Assembly (NCBI GenBank): GCA_033717875.1 | Contig: JADDKJ010000037.1 | Location: forward strand, 1-32,476 | DNA from: SBBG01 sp033717875 | GTDB taxonomy: Bacteria; Pseudomonadota; Gammaproteobacteria; Ga0077554; Ga007554 | DNA: 32,476 bases | Direction of reading: 5' to 3' | Shown here: positions 11,056 through 19,320 of the stretch, one piece after another | How the letters are laid out: each line of letters opens with the position of its first letter | How positions within the stretch are numbered: position 1 is the stretch's first letter | Made by a program: the position numbers and the translations under genes | The notes under the pieces: model-generated | What the model was told of the DNA's origin: nothing | Seen by the model: the letters and a program-made list of their open reading frames with translations, nothing else | Database searches by the model: none

Positions 11056-11295
11056 CTAGTGCTTCAGATGCGTGTTGACGTAGTCGATCGCCTGCTGCAC
11101 GGTGGTGATTTTTTCCGCTTCCTCATCGGGGATTTCACACTCGAATTCTTCCTCGAGCGCCATCACCAGCTCCACGGTATCAAGCGAGTCTGCGCCAAGA
11201 TCATCGACAAACGAAGATTGATTTTGTACTTCTTCTTCTTTAACCCCAAGCTGTTCTACAACAATTTTCTTGACGCGTTCTTCGACGGTGCTCAT
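11056..11295 (-). CDS. acpP: Acyl carrier protein AcpP
   Basis: 79 residues, strongly acidic. Ser37 in GADSLDTVELVMALEEEF carries the 4'-phosphopantetheine arm that holds growing acyl chains. The sequence is close to canonical AcpP throughout. The ATG at 11295 is preceded by GGAGG in a favourable position. It lies between fabG and fabF as in most gammaproteobacteria. The 100-base gap to fabG may contain its own promoter, though I see no clear -35/-10 pair. Transcription is followed by a hairpin and an intrinsic terminator. Confidence 0.98.
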   Translation of the reverse strand: MSTVEERVKKIVVEQLGVKEEEVQNQSSFVDDLGADSLDTVELVMALEEEFECEIPDEEAEKITTVQQAIDYVNTHLKH

Positions 11296-11396
11296 GACGG
11301 ATAAATCCTCCAGTGAAATAGTTAGCAGCCAAAACTGCCGGACGGTATTTTATTGAAAACCGGATAGAGATGCCAGTTATTTGGCAATGATCTTAC

Positions 11397-12140
11397 TTAA
11401 TTCATATACATCCCGCCATTGACGTGCAATGTCTCGCCGGTAATATACGACGCCGCGGGCGACGCAAGAAACGCCACCGCCGCCGCGATATCCTCGGGGC
11501 GTCCGAGCCGGGTCAGCGGGATCTGCTGCAATAGCGCCAGTTTCTGTTCCTCGGGCAGGGCGCGCGTCATGTCGGTATCGATAAAACCGGGCGCCACGGC
11601 GTTGACAGTGACGTTGCGCGCCGCCACTTCGCGCGCCAGGGCCTTGCTGAACCCGATCATACCCGCCTTGGCGGCGGCGTAATTGGTCTGCCCGGCGTTG
11701 CCGGTACACCCCACCACGGAGGCGATATTGATGATGCGTCCCTTGCGGGCTTTCATCATGGCGCGCAAGCAGGCCTTGGAAAGACGATATACCGAGGTGA
11801 GATTGGTGTCGATGATCTCGTTCCACTCATCGTCTTTCATCCGAATCAACAAATTATCGCGCGTGATGCCGGCGTTGTTGACCAGAATGCCGGGGGTACC
11901 GAAATCCTGCTCGATCTTTTCCAGCGCCGCGTCGATGGATGCCTGAGCGGTGACATCCAGCACCATCCCCGCACCTTTTATCTCGTTATCCACCAAATAC
12001 TTGGTGATCTTTTCCGCGGAATCACCTGAAGTTGCCGTACCGATCACCACAGCGCCCTGACGACCCAATTCCAGGGCAATCGCCCGTCCGATGCCACGGC
12101 TGGCGCCCGTCACCAAGGCAATTTCGTTATTCAAAGACAT
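11397..12140 (-). CDS. fabG: 3-oxoacyl-ACP reductase FabG
   Basis: 247 residues, a short-chain dehydrogenase that reduces 3-oxoacyl-ACP with NADPH in fatty-acid elongation. The N-terminal cofactor motif is VTGASRGIGRAIA. NNAGITRDNLLIRM follows. The catalytic Ser-Tyr-Lys set is in NIASVVG and NYAAAKAGMIGFSKALA. The C-terminus (YITGETLHVNGGMYMN) is typical. The start is ATG at 12140, with a 20-base gap to fabD. Confidence 0.97.
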   Translation of the reverse strand: MSLNNEIALVTGASRGIGRAIALELGRQGAVVIGTATSGDSAEKITKYLVDNEIKGAGMVLDVTAQASIDAALEKIEQDFGTPGILVNNAGITRDNLLIRMKDDEWNEIIDTNLTSVYRLSKACLRAMMKARKGRIINIASVVGCTGNAGQTNYAAAKAGMIGFSKALAREVAARNVTVNAVAPGFIDTDMTRALPEEQKLALLQQIPLTRLGRPEDIAAAVAFLASPAASYITGETLHVNGGMYMN

Positions 12141-12160
12141 CTTTTACCCACCACCTGCCT

Positions 12161-13090
12161 CTATACGGCCTGAAGCGCTTCATCCAGCGTCACCGGATCA
12201 AACACCGGCAGCGCCACCATATCCTTGTCAATACGCTTGTTAAGACCAGCCAGCACTTTGCCGGGGCCACATTCTACCAAAGTTTTCACACCTGCGCCGT
12301 TCATGGCGCGGATCGTGTCCACCCATCGCACCGGGTTATAGAGCTGCCGGACCAGCGCATCGCGGATCTTGTCCGTCTCGTCATAAATCGCCACATCGAC
12401 GTTGTTGATGACGGGAATCCGGGGAACATTCATGGGAACCGTCCGCAACAGCGCGGCAAGGCGCTCGGCGGCGGGCTTCATCAGCAGGCAGTGCGACGGT
12501 ACGCTCACCGGCAAGATGAGCGTGCGCTTGGCCCCGGCCTGTTTGGCCAGATCAACGGCGCGCGCCACCGCGGTGGCCCCCCCGGCGACCACCACCTGAC
12601 CCGGCGAATTGAAATTGACCGCCGCGACCACCTCGCCTTGCGCCGCCTCCGCGCATACCTGGATCACCTGCGCGTCCTCAAGTCCGAGAATCGCCGCCAT
12701 GGCGCCCGCACCGGCGGGCACGGCCTCCTGCATGTAGCGCCCCCGCTCGGCGACCAGGCGCACGGCGTCGGCAAAATCCAGCGCACCGGCACAAACCAGC
12801 GCGGTATACTCCCCCAGGCTGTGACCTGCCATCACCGACGGCATCCTGCCCTGCCGCGCCTGCCAGATACGCCATACCGCCACACCGGCGGCGAGCATCG
12901 CGGGCTGGGTCTTGTCGGTCTGATTCAGTTCCGACTCCGGCCCGTTCTGGACCAGATTCCAGAGATCGTAACCCAACACCGCCGAACCCTCGCCAAAGGT
13001 CTGCCGCACTTCGGGGTAAACCGTGGCCGGCGCCGACAGCATACCCACGGACTGCGAACCCTGACCGGGAAAAACAAAAGCAAGCGTCAT
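12161..13090 (-). CDS. fabD: Malonyl-CoA:ACP transacylase FabD
   Basis: 309 residues. It transfers malonyl from CoA to ACP. The N-terminal FVFPGQGSQSVGML is diagnostic, and the nucleophile Ser is in AGHSLGEYTALVCAG. The catalytic His is in VSVPSHCLLMKPAAERL, and ECGPGKVLAGLNKRI closes the domain. The start is ATG at 13090, with AGGA about ten bases upstream. It sits between fabH and fabG. Confidence 0.97.
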   Translation of the reverse strand: MTLAFVFPGQGSQSVGMLSAPATVYPEVRQTFGEGSAVLGYDLWNLVQNGPESELNQTDKTQPAMLAAGVAVWRIWQARQGRMPSVMAGHSLGEYTALVCAGALDFADAVRLVAERGRYMQEAVPAGAGAMAAILGLEDAQVIQVCAEAAQGEVVAAVNFNSPGQVVVAGGATAVARAVDLAKQAGAKRTLILPVSVPSHCLLMKPAAERLAALLRTVPMNVPRIPVINNVDVAIYDETDKIRDALVRQLYNPVRWVDTIRAMNGAGVKTLVECGPGKVLAGLNKRIDKDMVALPVFDPVTLDEALQAV

Positions 13091-13145
13091 TGCAATTTAT
13101 CCTGGAATGTTTCGAGGTTTCTGCGGCGAGTGATTGATTTTAAAA

Positions 13146-14114
13146 CTAATACTTTAACAGCACCGAACCCCAGGTAAACCCGCCGCCAAAGGCTTCGAGC
13201 AGAAGGGTATCGCCACGCTTGATGCGCCCGTCGCGCACCGCCACATCCAGCGCCAACGGTACCGAAGCCGCCGAAGTGTTGCCGTGCTCATCAACGGTCA
13301 CAACGACGCGCTCCATCGGCATTTTCAGCTTCCGGGCAGTGGCCTCGATGATGCGGATGTTCGCCTGGTGCGGCACCAGCCAGTCCACGTCGGATTTTTC
13401 CAGGTGGTTCGCCTCCAGGGTTTCATCGACGATACGGCCCAGGGTATTGACGGCGACCTTGAAGACCTCGTTGCCCTGCATCTTGACGAAGGCGCTGCCT
13501 TCCAGGACCTGCTCGTAGCCCTGGGAGATGCCAAAGGGGACGGTCAAGAGATTCTCATAACGGCCATCGGCATGCAGATGCGTCGAAAGAATGCCCGGCG
13601 TGTCGCTGGCCGCAAGCACCACCGCGCCCGCCCCGTCACCGAATAGCACGCAGGTGCCACGATCCTTCCAATCGACGATGCGCGACAGGGTTTCCGAGCC
13701 CACCACCAGCGCATGGCGCGCACTGCCGGTACGGATGAACTTTTCGGCCACCGACAGCGCGTAGACGAAGCCGGTGCACACGGCCTGCACATCGAACGCC
13801 GCCGGACCGGAGATCCCCAAGCGCTGCTGCAACAGACAGGCGGTGCTGGGAAAGACCCGGTCGGGGGTGGTGGTCGCCACGATGATGAGATCGATGTCTG
13901 AAACAGCGATGCCCGCCGCCTCGATCGCGCGGCGCGCCGCCACCTCGGCCATGTCACAGGTGGTCTGACCGGGCGCGGCGACGTGGCGCTTGCGAATGCC
14001 AGTGCGCTCGACGATCCACTGGTCGGTGGTGTCGACCATTTGTTCCAGATCGTGATTGGTCAACACCTTGTCAGGCAGATAGCCGCCGGTGCCGATGATG
14101 CGTGAATGGTTCAA
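13146..14114 (-). CDS. fabH: Beta-ketoacyl-ACP synthase III FabH
   Basis: 322 residues. FabH starts fatty-acid synthesis by condensing acetyl-CoA with malonyl-ACP. The active-site Cys is near 113 in VQAVCTGFVYALSVAEK. The His/Asn pair appears in WLVPHQANIRII and EHGNTSAASVPLALD. The family N-terminus SRIIGTGGYLPDKVLTN fixes the start at TTG 14114. Its TTGA overlaps the plsX stop, indicating translational coupling, and GGAGAGG lies upstream. The reading frame stays open for another 114 codons upstream, but that stretch is the wrong frame of plsX and shows no FabH similarity. Confidence 0.96.
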   Translation of the reverse strand: MNHSRIIGTGGYLPDKVLTNHDLEQMVDTTDQWIVERTGIRKRHVAAPGQTTCDMAEVAARRAIEAAGIAVSDIDLIIVATTTPDRVFPSTACLLQQRLGISGPAAFDVQAVCTGFVYALSVAEKFIRTGSARHALVVGSETLSRIVDWKDRGTCVLFGDGAGAVVLAASDTPGILSTHLHADGRYENLLTVPFGISQGYEQVLEGSAFVKMQGNEVFKVAVNTLGRIVDETLEANHLEKSDVDWLVPHQANIRIIEATARKLKMPMERVVVTVDEHGNTSAASVPLALDVAVRDGRIKRGDTLLLEAFGGGFTWGSVLLKY

Positions 14115-15133
14115 CTCGCGCGCCTCTCCAACAAAAACGATTCCAGTTGTGCGCTGATACGTTGCGGCACATCCTTTTTGACTTCGAGCACCGCCTCCTT
14201 GATGGCGTTGGCGAAGGCGAAGGTATCCGCGCCACCGTGGCTCTTGATGACGATGCCCTGCAAGCCCACCAGACTCGCGCCGTTGTATCGGCGAGGATCG
14301 ATCTTGGCACGAAAACCCGTCAACACCGGCTTGGCGAACAATCCGGCGAATTTGCAAAACAAGGAGCGGCTGAATTCCTGCTTCATATAGTGACCGATCA
14401 TCTTCGCCACCCCTTCGCTGGTTTTCAACGCGACATTGCCGACAAACCCGTCGCACACCACGACATCGACAGCGCCCTTGTAAATATCATCGCCTTCCAC
14501 GAAACCGACATAATGTATGTCGCTGGCGGCGAGCAGGCGGGCGGCCTCCTTCACGGTCTCGTTGCCCTTGATCTCTTCCTCGCCGATATTGAGCAAGCCG
14601 ACCTTGGGGCGGTCGATGTTATCCACCGCGCTGGTCAACACCGAGCCCATCACGGCAAACTGAAACAGGTGTTCGGCGGTCGAGTCGACATTCGCCCCCA
14701 GATCGAGCATGTGGGTATGCCCGGTCATGGTCGGCAAGGCGGAAATGATGGCGGGACGGTCGATGCCCGGCAGGGTCTTCAGCACATAGCGGGCGGTTGC
14801 CATCAGGGCGCCGGTATTGCCCGCGCTGACGCAGGCCTGCGCGCGCCCGGCCTTGACCAGATCGATCGCCACGCGCATCGAGGAATCCTTTTTTCCGCGC
14901 AGCGCCTGGGAAGGCGGCTCATGCATTTCGACACGCTGCGAAGCATGGTGAATCTGCAAGCTGTCGCTCGCCTTCGCGCCATACGCGGTCAGCTCCCTGG
15001 CAATCACCTCCTGATCGCCCACCAGGATCAGCGTGAGATCGCCCTGCCCGGCAAGCACACTCAGCGCCGCGGGGACGACCACGGAAGGGCCGTGATCCCC
15101 GCCCATGGCATCCAAAGCAAGCGTTAATCCCAA
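14111..15133 (-). CDS. plsX: Phosphate acyltransferase PlsX
   Basis: 340 residues, a peripheral cytosolic enzyme. It converts acyl-ACP to acyl-phosphate for phospholipid synthesis with PlsY. The N-terminus LTLALDAMGGDHGPSVVVPA is diagnostic, as are SAGNTGALMATA and VGNVALKTSEGVAKM. The start is TTG at 15133, four bases after the rpmF stop, and is the only start that keeps the conserved LALDAMGGD at the right place. The stop overlaps the fabH start. Confidence 0.96.
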   Translation of the reverse strand: MGLTLALDAMGGDHGPSVVVPAALSVLAGQGDLTLILVGDQEVIARELTAYGAKASDSLQIHHASQRVEMHEPPSQALRGKKDSSMRVAIDLVKAGRAQACVSAGNTGALMATARYVLKTLPGIDRPAIISALPTMTGHTHMLDLGANVDSTAEHLFQFAVMGSVLTSAVDNIDRPKVGLLNIGEEEIKGNETVKEAARLLAASDIHYVGFVEGDDIYKGAVDVVVCDGFVGNVALKTSEGVAKMIGHYMKQEFSRSLFCKFAGLFAKPVLTGFRAKIDPRRYNGASLVGLQGIVIKSHGGADTFAFANAIKEAVLEVKKDVPQRISAQLESFLLERRAS

Positions 15134-15136
15134 GCG

Positions 15137-15316
15137 TTATTCGCCCTTGGCGCCGAGAATCTTGCGACCGCGGTAATAACCGTCGGGGCTGATGTGATGA
15201 CGCAAATGGGTTTCACCCGTGGTCGATTCGACCGACAGGGTTTTGGCGGTAAGCGCGTCGTGCGCCCGGCGCATGCCACGCTTGGAAGGGGTTTTACGGT
15301 TCTGTTGTACGGCCAT
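15137..15316 (-). CDS. rpmF: 50S ribosomal protein L32
   Basis: 59 residues, very basic: MAVQQNRKTPSKRGMRRAHD and then TLSVESTTGETHLRHHISP, ending RGRKILGAKGE. This is the standard L32 sequence without zinc-binding cysteines. The ATG at 15316 has a good GGAG site. It is placed between yceD and plsX, the usual arrangement that links ribosome and lipid synthesis. Confidence 0.97.
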   Translation of the reverse strand: MAVQQNRKTPSKRGMRRAHDALTAKTLSVESTTGETHLRHHISPDGYYRGRKILGAKGE

Positions 15317-15364
15317 GTTAACACTCCAAAAGGTACTAAAAAGATTCGGGCTACCAAAACACAA

Positions 15365-15883
15365 CTATTGTTTCTTATCCTTCAACCGCGCCAGCACCGC
15401 AAACGGGCTGGGCTTGCCGACCTTCTCCGCCGGCTGTTCGACCACGGTATCCCGCCACGGCGGACATTGCTGTTCGGGATGCACAGGCGCCACGGGCAGA
15501 GCAAGAATCAGCTCGTCCTCGATCACATCCTTGAGAGAGACCGGTTCCGCCTCCACCAGCAATGGGTCATAATTGCCCGGCAGGTGCTCGACTTCCTGCG
15601 CCGAAGTCACGATACCCAAGGCCACCTCTACCTCGACAGGCAGCACCATCGGCCCGAGGCATCGCTGGCATACCACTTCAAGCCCGGCACGCAACACCCC
15701 TTTGATATAAGGAGTCCGCGCCTCGTCGATGCCGAACTCAAGGTCGACGGCCACCACGCCCTGCGCAGAGCGGAGCGCGGGCGCCAGACGCCGCATGCCG
15801 GCGATGGCAAACTGGCCTTGCAATACCGCCCGCGCCTCCGCCAGACGCAAGGGGTCTATATACTCGGGCAAGCGGCTCGACAT
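15365..15883 (-). CDS. yceD: YceD family protein (DUF177), 23S rRNA accumulation protein
   Basis: 172 residues. The family is conserved next to rpmF and has been linked to normal 23S rRNA levels; its exact function is not established. A CxxC pair is present in VCQRCLGPMVLPVEV. The acidic segment DVIEDELILALPVAPVHP and the ending PSPFAVLARLKDKK are family hallmarks. The ATG at 15883 matches the family N-terminus (LPEYIDPLRLAE). The best promoter is only ten bases upstream, so the message may have almost no leader and no ribosome site. Confidence 0.9.
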   Translation of the reverse strand: MSSRLPEYIDPLRLAEARAVLQGQFAIAGMRRLAPALRSAQGVVAVDLEFGIDEARTPYIKGVLRAGLEVVCQRCLGPMVLPVEVEVALGIVTSAQEVEHLPGNYDPLLVEAEPVSLKDVIEDELILALPVAPVHPEQQCPPWRDTVVEQPAEKVGKPSPFAVLARLKDKKQ

Positions 15884-15892
15884 AAGCGGACT

Positions 15893-15922
15893 ATTTTACA
15901 AGGAGCGCACGCCTCGTGTCAA
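15893..15922 (-). promoter_or_regulatory. Sigma-70 promoter for the yceD-rpmF-fab operon
   Basis: On the minus strand, TTGACA (15922-15917), an 18-base spacer, and TAAAAT (15898-15893). Transcription would begin near 15886, about three bases before the yceD ATG at 15883. Confidence 0.65.
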
Positions 15923-15950
15923 AAACGCCCGGTAAATCCGGCCCTTCCGC

Positions 15951-15979
15951 TTGACTATGACGGTCGATTCCCGTAGAAA
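15951..15979 (+). promoter_or_regulatory. Sigma-70 promoter for the pycA operon
   Basis: TTGACT (15951-15956), a 17-base spacer, and TAGAAA (15974-15979). It drives the divergent pycA gene with a leader of about 65 bases. It is set back to back with the yceD promoter. Confidence 0.5.
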
Positions 15980-16049
15980 TCAGTACTAAAGAAAACGCTA
16001 AGCCAGGCCGATTTTCCACCTTAGGGATAACACGCGCGAGGCTGCCCCC

Positions 16050-17492
16050 TTGATCCGAAAAGTCCTGATCGCCAACCGCGGCGAAATCGCCGTGCGTATC
16101 GTGCGCGCCTGCGCGGAAATGGGTATCACTTCGGTGGCGATTTATACCGACGCCGACCGCCACGGCTTGCACGTCAAAAAGGCTGACGAGGCCTATAATA
16201 TCGGCCCGGAGTCGGTGGCGGGCTATTTGAATGCCCATCGCATCGTCAATCTGGCGGTGGCGACCGGCTGCGATGCGCTGCACCCCGGTTATGGTTTTCT
16301 GTCGGAAAATGCCGGACTGGCGGAGATTTGCGCACGCCGCAATATCCGCTTCATCGGCCCCTCCGCCGATGTCATCCGCCGCATGGGCGACAAGATCGCC
16401 GCGCGCCAGGCGATGATCGCGGCCGGAATCCCGGTTATCCCTGGCAGCGAGGGCAATCTGGGCTCGGTGGAAGAAGCCCTGCAATGCGCCGACAAAATGG
16501 GCTATCCGGTGATGCTCAAGGCCACGTCGGGCGGCGGCGGGCGCGGTATCCGGCGCTGCGAAAATCCCGACGAACTGAAGAAGAACTTCGATCGCGTCAT
16601 CTCGGAAGCCACCAAGGCTTTCGGCAGCGCCGAGATCTTTCTCGAAAAGTGCATCGTCAACCCGCGACATATCGAGATGCAGGTGCTGGGCGATCACCAC
16701 GGCAACGTTATTCACCTGTTCGAACGTGACTGCTCGATCCAGCGCCGCCATCAGAAACTGATCGAGATCGCCCCCTCGCCGCAGCTCACCGATCATCAGC
16801 GCGCGATACTGGGCGATCTTGCGGTGCGCGCCGCCAGAGCGGTCGGCTATCAGAATGCCGGCACGGTGGAGTTCCTGCTCGATGCGCAGGGCAATTTCTA
16901 TTTCATGGAGATGAACACCCGCTTGCAGGTGGAGCACACCATCACGGAACAGATCACCGGCATCGATATCGTCCGCGAACAGATCCGCATCGCATCGGGC
17001 CTGCGTCTGCGCTACCGCCAAGACGAAGTGCAGCGCCGCGGCTATGCCATTCAGTTCCGCATCAACGCCGAGGACCCGAAAAACGACTTCTTGCCCAGCT
17101 TCGGCCGCATCACCCGTTATTTCGCGCCCGGCGGCCCCGGAGTGCGCACCGATGGCGCGATCTATACCGGCTATGAAATCCCGCCCTATTACGATTCGCT
17201 GTGCGTGAAGCTGACCGTCTGGGCGCTGACCTGGGATGAAGTGCTGGACCGTGGCGATCGCGCGTTGCGCGACATCGGCGTCTACGGTATCAAGACCACG
17301 ATTCCTTATCACATCGAGATCCTCCATTCGCCGGAATTCCAGAATGCCTCGTTCGACACCAGCTTCGTCGAGCAGCATCCCGAGCTGGTGGACTATTCCG
17401 TGCGTCGTCCGCCGCGCGAGCTGGCGGTCGCCATCGCCGCCGCCATTTTCGCGCACATGGCCGCGCTGAACGAAACCGCTTCCCATTCCTGA
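16050..17492 (+). CDS. pycA: Pyruvate carboxylase subunit A (biotin carboxylase)
   Basis: 480 residues. It carboxylates biotin using ATP and bicarbonate. The biotin carboxylase motifs are MIRKVLIANRGEIAVRIVRA, HPGYGFLSEN, the glycine-rich ATP loop KATSGGGGRGIRRCE, FLEKCIVNPRHIE, RDCSIQRRHQK and FMEMNTRLQVEHTITE. The C-terminal tail of about 30 residues after the usual AccC end is typical of two-subunit pyruvate carboxylases. Start is TTG at 16050. The next gene encodes the carboxyltransferase-biotin subunit 16 bases downstream, so this is PycA rather than the acetyl-CoA carboxylase AccC. The pair replenishes oxaloacetate. Confidence 0.9.
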   Translation: MIRKVLIANRGEIAVRIVRACAEMGITSVAIYTDADRHGLHVKKADEAYNIGPESVAGYLNAHRIVNLAVATGCDALHPGYGFLSENAGLAEICARRNIRFIGPSADVIRRMGDKIAARQAMIAAGIPVIPGSEGNLGSVEEALQCADKMGYPVMLKATSGGGGRGIRRCENPDELKKNFDRVISEATKAFGSAEIFLEKCIVNPRHIEMQVLGDHHGNVIHLFERDCSIQRRHQKLIEIAPSPQLTDHQRAILGDLAVRAARAVGYQNAGTVEFLLDAQGNFYFMEMNTRLQVEHTITEQITGIDIVREQIRIASGLRLRYRQDEVQRRGYAIQFRINAEDPKNDFLPSFGRITRYFAPGGPGVRTDGAIYTGYEIPPYYDSLCVKLTVWALTWDEVLDRGDRALRDIGVYGIKTTIPYHIEILHSPEFQNASFDTSFVEQHPELVDYSVRRPPRELAVAIAAAIFAHMAALNETASHS

Positions 17493-17508
17493 TCAAGTGA
17501 GCGCCACT

Positions 17509-19320
17509 ATGTCCCGCGTCCATATCACCGACACCATCCTGCGCGACGCGCACCAATGCCTGATCGCAACACGCATGCGCACCGAAGACATGCTGCCGAT
17601 CTGTTCCAAGCTGGATCAGGTCGGCTACTGGTCGCTGGAGGTATGGGGCGGCGCGACCTTCGATGCCTGCCTGCGCTTTCTCAAGGAAGACCCTTGGGAG
17701 CGCTTGAAGCAATTGCGCGCCGCACTGCCCAACACCCGGCTGCAAATGCTGCTGCGCGGCCAGAATCTGCTTGGCTACCGCCACTATTCCGACGACGTGG
17801 TGCGCGCCTTTGTCAAACAAGCCGCGGCTGACGGCATCGATGTATTTCGCATCTTCGACGCGCTCAACGACACGCGCAACCTGCACGTTCCCATTGAAGC
17901 CGTCAGAGACGCCGGTAAACACGCTCAGGGCACGATCTGCTACACCACCAGCCCGGTGCATGGCATTGCGCAATATGTCGACATGGCGCACGAACTGGAA
18001 GCGATGGGTTGTGACAGCATCGCCATCAAGGACATGGCGGGACTGCTGACGCCAATGGTCACAGCGGAGCTGGTACGCAACCTGGTGAGCGCCGTCAAGG
18101 TACCCGTGCACCTGCACTCGCATGCCACAGCCGGACTGGCCAGCATGTGCCAGATCAAGGCGATCGAAAACGGCTGCCACCACATCGATACCGCCATTTC
18201 CAGCTTCTCCGGCGGCACCAGCCACCCACCCACCGAAAGCATGGTCGCGGCGCTGCGCGGCACGGCATACGATACCGGCCTCAACCTGGAACTGTTGCAG
18301 GAGATCGGGTTTTACTTCTACGAGGTGCGCAAGAAATATCGCCGCTTCGAAAGCGAATACACCGGCATCGACACCCGCGTCCAGGTCAACCAGATTCCTG
18401 GCGGCATGGTCTCGAACCTCGCCAACCAGTTGCGTGAACAGGGCGCGCTGGAACGCATGAACGAGGTACTCGAGGAGATTCCGCGGGTGCGGGAAGACCT
18501 CGGTTACCCGCCGCTGGTCACGCCCACCTCGCAGATCGTCGGCACCCAGGCCCTGCTCAATGTGCTGGCGGGCGCGCGCTACAAGACCATCACCAACGAG
18601 GTGAAGCTCTATTTGCAGGGGCGTTATGGCAAGACACCGGGCACAGTGAATTCGTTCGTGCGTCAGCAGGCCATCGGCAATGAAGAGGCGATCGAATGCC
18701 GCCCGGCCGATCTGCTCAAAGCCGAGATGGAGACGTTGCGCGATGAGATTGGCACGCTCGCCACCAGCGAGGAAGATGTGCTGAGCTATGCCATGTTCCC
18801 GGAAATCGCGCGCAGCTTCCTGGAACAGCGCGCGGCCGGTTCGCTGGTCCCCGAGCCGCTCGAAACACCGGCCGAGACTGCCGCCATCCGCGGCGCAACG
18901 CCGGTGGAGTTCAACGTCACCCTGCACGGCGAGACCTATCACATCAATGTCACCGGCAGCGGCCACGCCACGCAGAACCGGCGGCCTCTGTATGTCTCGG
19001 TGGACGGTGTGCCGGAGGAGATCATCATCGAAACCCTCCAGGAACTGGCCTCTTCCGCCGCGCCATCGAACGGCGGCAAGGGTAGCAAACGCCTCAAGGC
19101 ACAGGCGCCGGGACACGTCACCACGTCCATGCCATGCACCATCGTCGAGGTGCTGGTGAAGGTGGGCGACACGGTGAAGGCGGGTGATCCGGTGCTGGTG
19201 ACCGAGGCGATGAAGATGGAAACGGAGGTTCAAGCCCCGATCGCTGGCAAAGTGCTTGCGGTTAATGTTAAAAAAGGCGACAGCGTGAATCCCGACGAGG
19301 CTCTGATTGAAATCGGTTGA
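17509..19320 (+). CDS. pycB: Pyruvate carboxylase subunit B (carboxyltransferase plus biotin domain)
   Basis: 603 residues, OadA-like. The order is an HMGL/TIM-barrel carboxyltransferase domain (about 1-290; begins VHITDTILRDAHQCLIATRM), with DSIAIKDMAGLLTP and the metal-site region VHLHSHATAGLA. A PYC/OADA domain follows (about 290-460), then a biotinyl domain (about 525-603) with the biotinylated Lys in VTEAMKMETEVQAP. It transfers CO2 from biotin to pyruvate. Sodium-pump decarboxylases share this subunit, but no beta/gamma membrane subunits are present and PycA is adjacent. I chose ATG 17509; a GTG at 17497 is in frame. Confidence 0.9.
   Translation: MSRVHITDTILRDAHQCLIATRMRTEDMLPICSKLDQVGYWSLEVWGGATFDACLRFLKEDPWERLKQLRAALPNTRLQMLLRGQNLLGYRHYSDDVVRAFVKQAAADGIDVFRIFDALNDTRNLHVPIEAVRDAGKHAQGTICYTTSPVHGIAQYVDMAHELEAMGCDSIAIKDMAGLLTPMVTAELVRNLVSAVKVPVHLHSHATAGLASMCQIKAIENGCHHIDTAISSFSGGTSHPPTESMVAALRGTAYDTGLNLELLQEIGFYFYEVRKKYRRFESEYTGIDTRVQVNQIPGGMVSNLANQLREQGALERMNEVLEEIPRVREDLGYPPLVTPTSQIVGTQALLNVLAGARYKTITNEVKLYLQGRYGKTPGTVNSFVRQQAIGNEEAIECRPADLLKAEMETLRDEIGTLATSEEDVLSYAMFPEIARSFLEQRAAGSLVPEPLETPAETAAIRGATPVEFNVTLHGETYHINVTGSGHATQNRRPLYVSVDGVPEEIIIETLQELASSAAPSNGGKGSKRLKAQAPGHVTTSMPCTIVEVLVKVGDTVKAGDPVLVTEAMKMETEVQAPIAGKVLAVNVKKGDSVNPDEALIEIG

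Noticed and set aside
14115..14456. N-terminal extension of FabH by 114 residues
   Set aside because: The stretch is the out-of-frame reading of plsX, and FabH proteins begin near SRIIGTGGYLP, so TTG 14114 is preferred.
15891..17486. Open frame of 531 codons antisense to pycA
   Set aside because: It is a shadow of the strongly conserved biotin carboxylase; the translated sequence is His/Ala/Gly-rich without family motifs.
17509..19320. Sodium-pumping oxaloacetate decarboxylase alpha subunit
   Set aside because: The subunit type is shared, but no beta/gamma membrane subunits are present and a biotin carboxylase gene is directly upstream, so pyruvate carboxylase B fits better.
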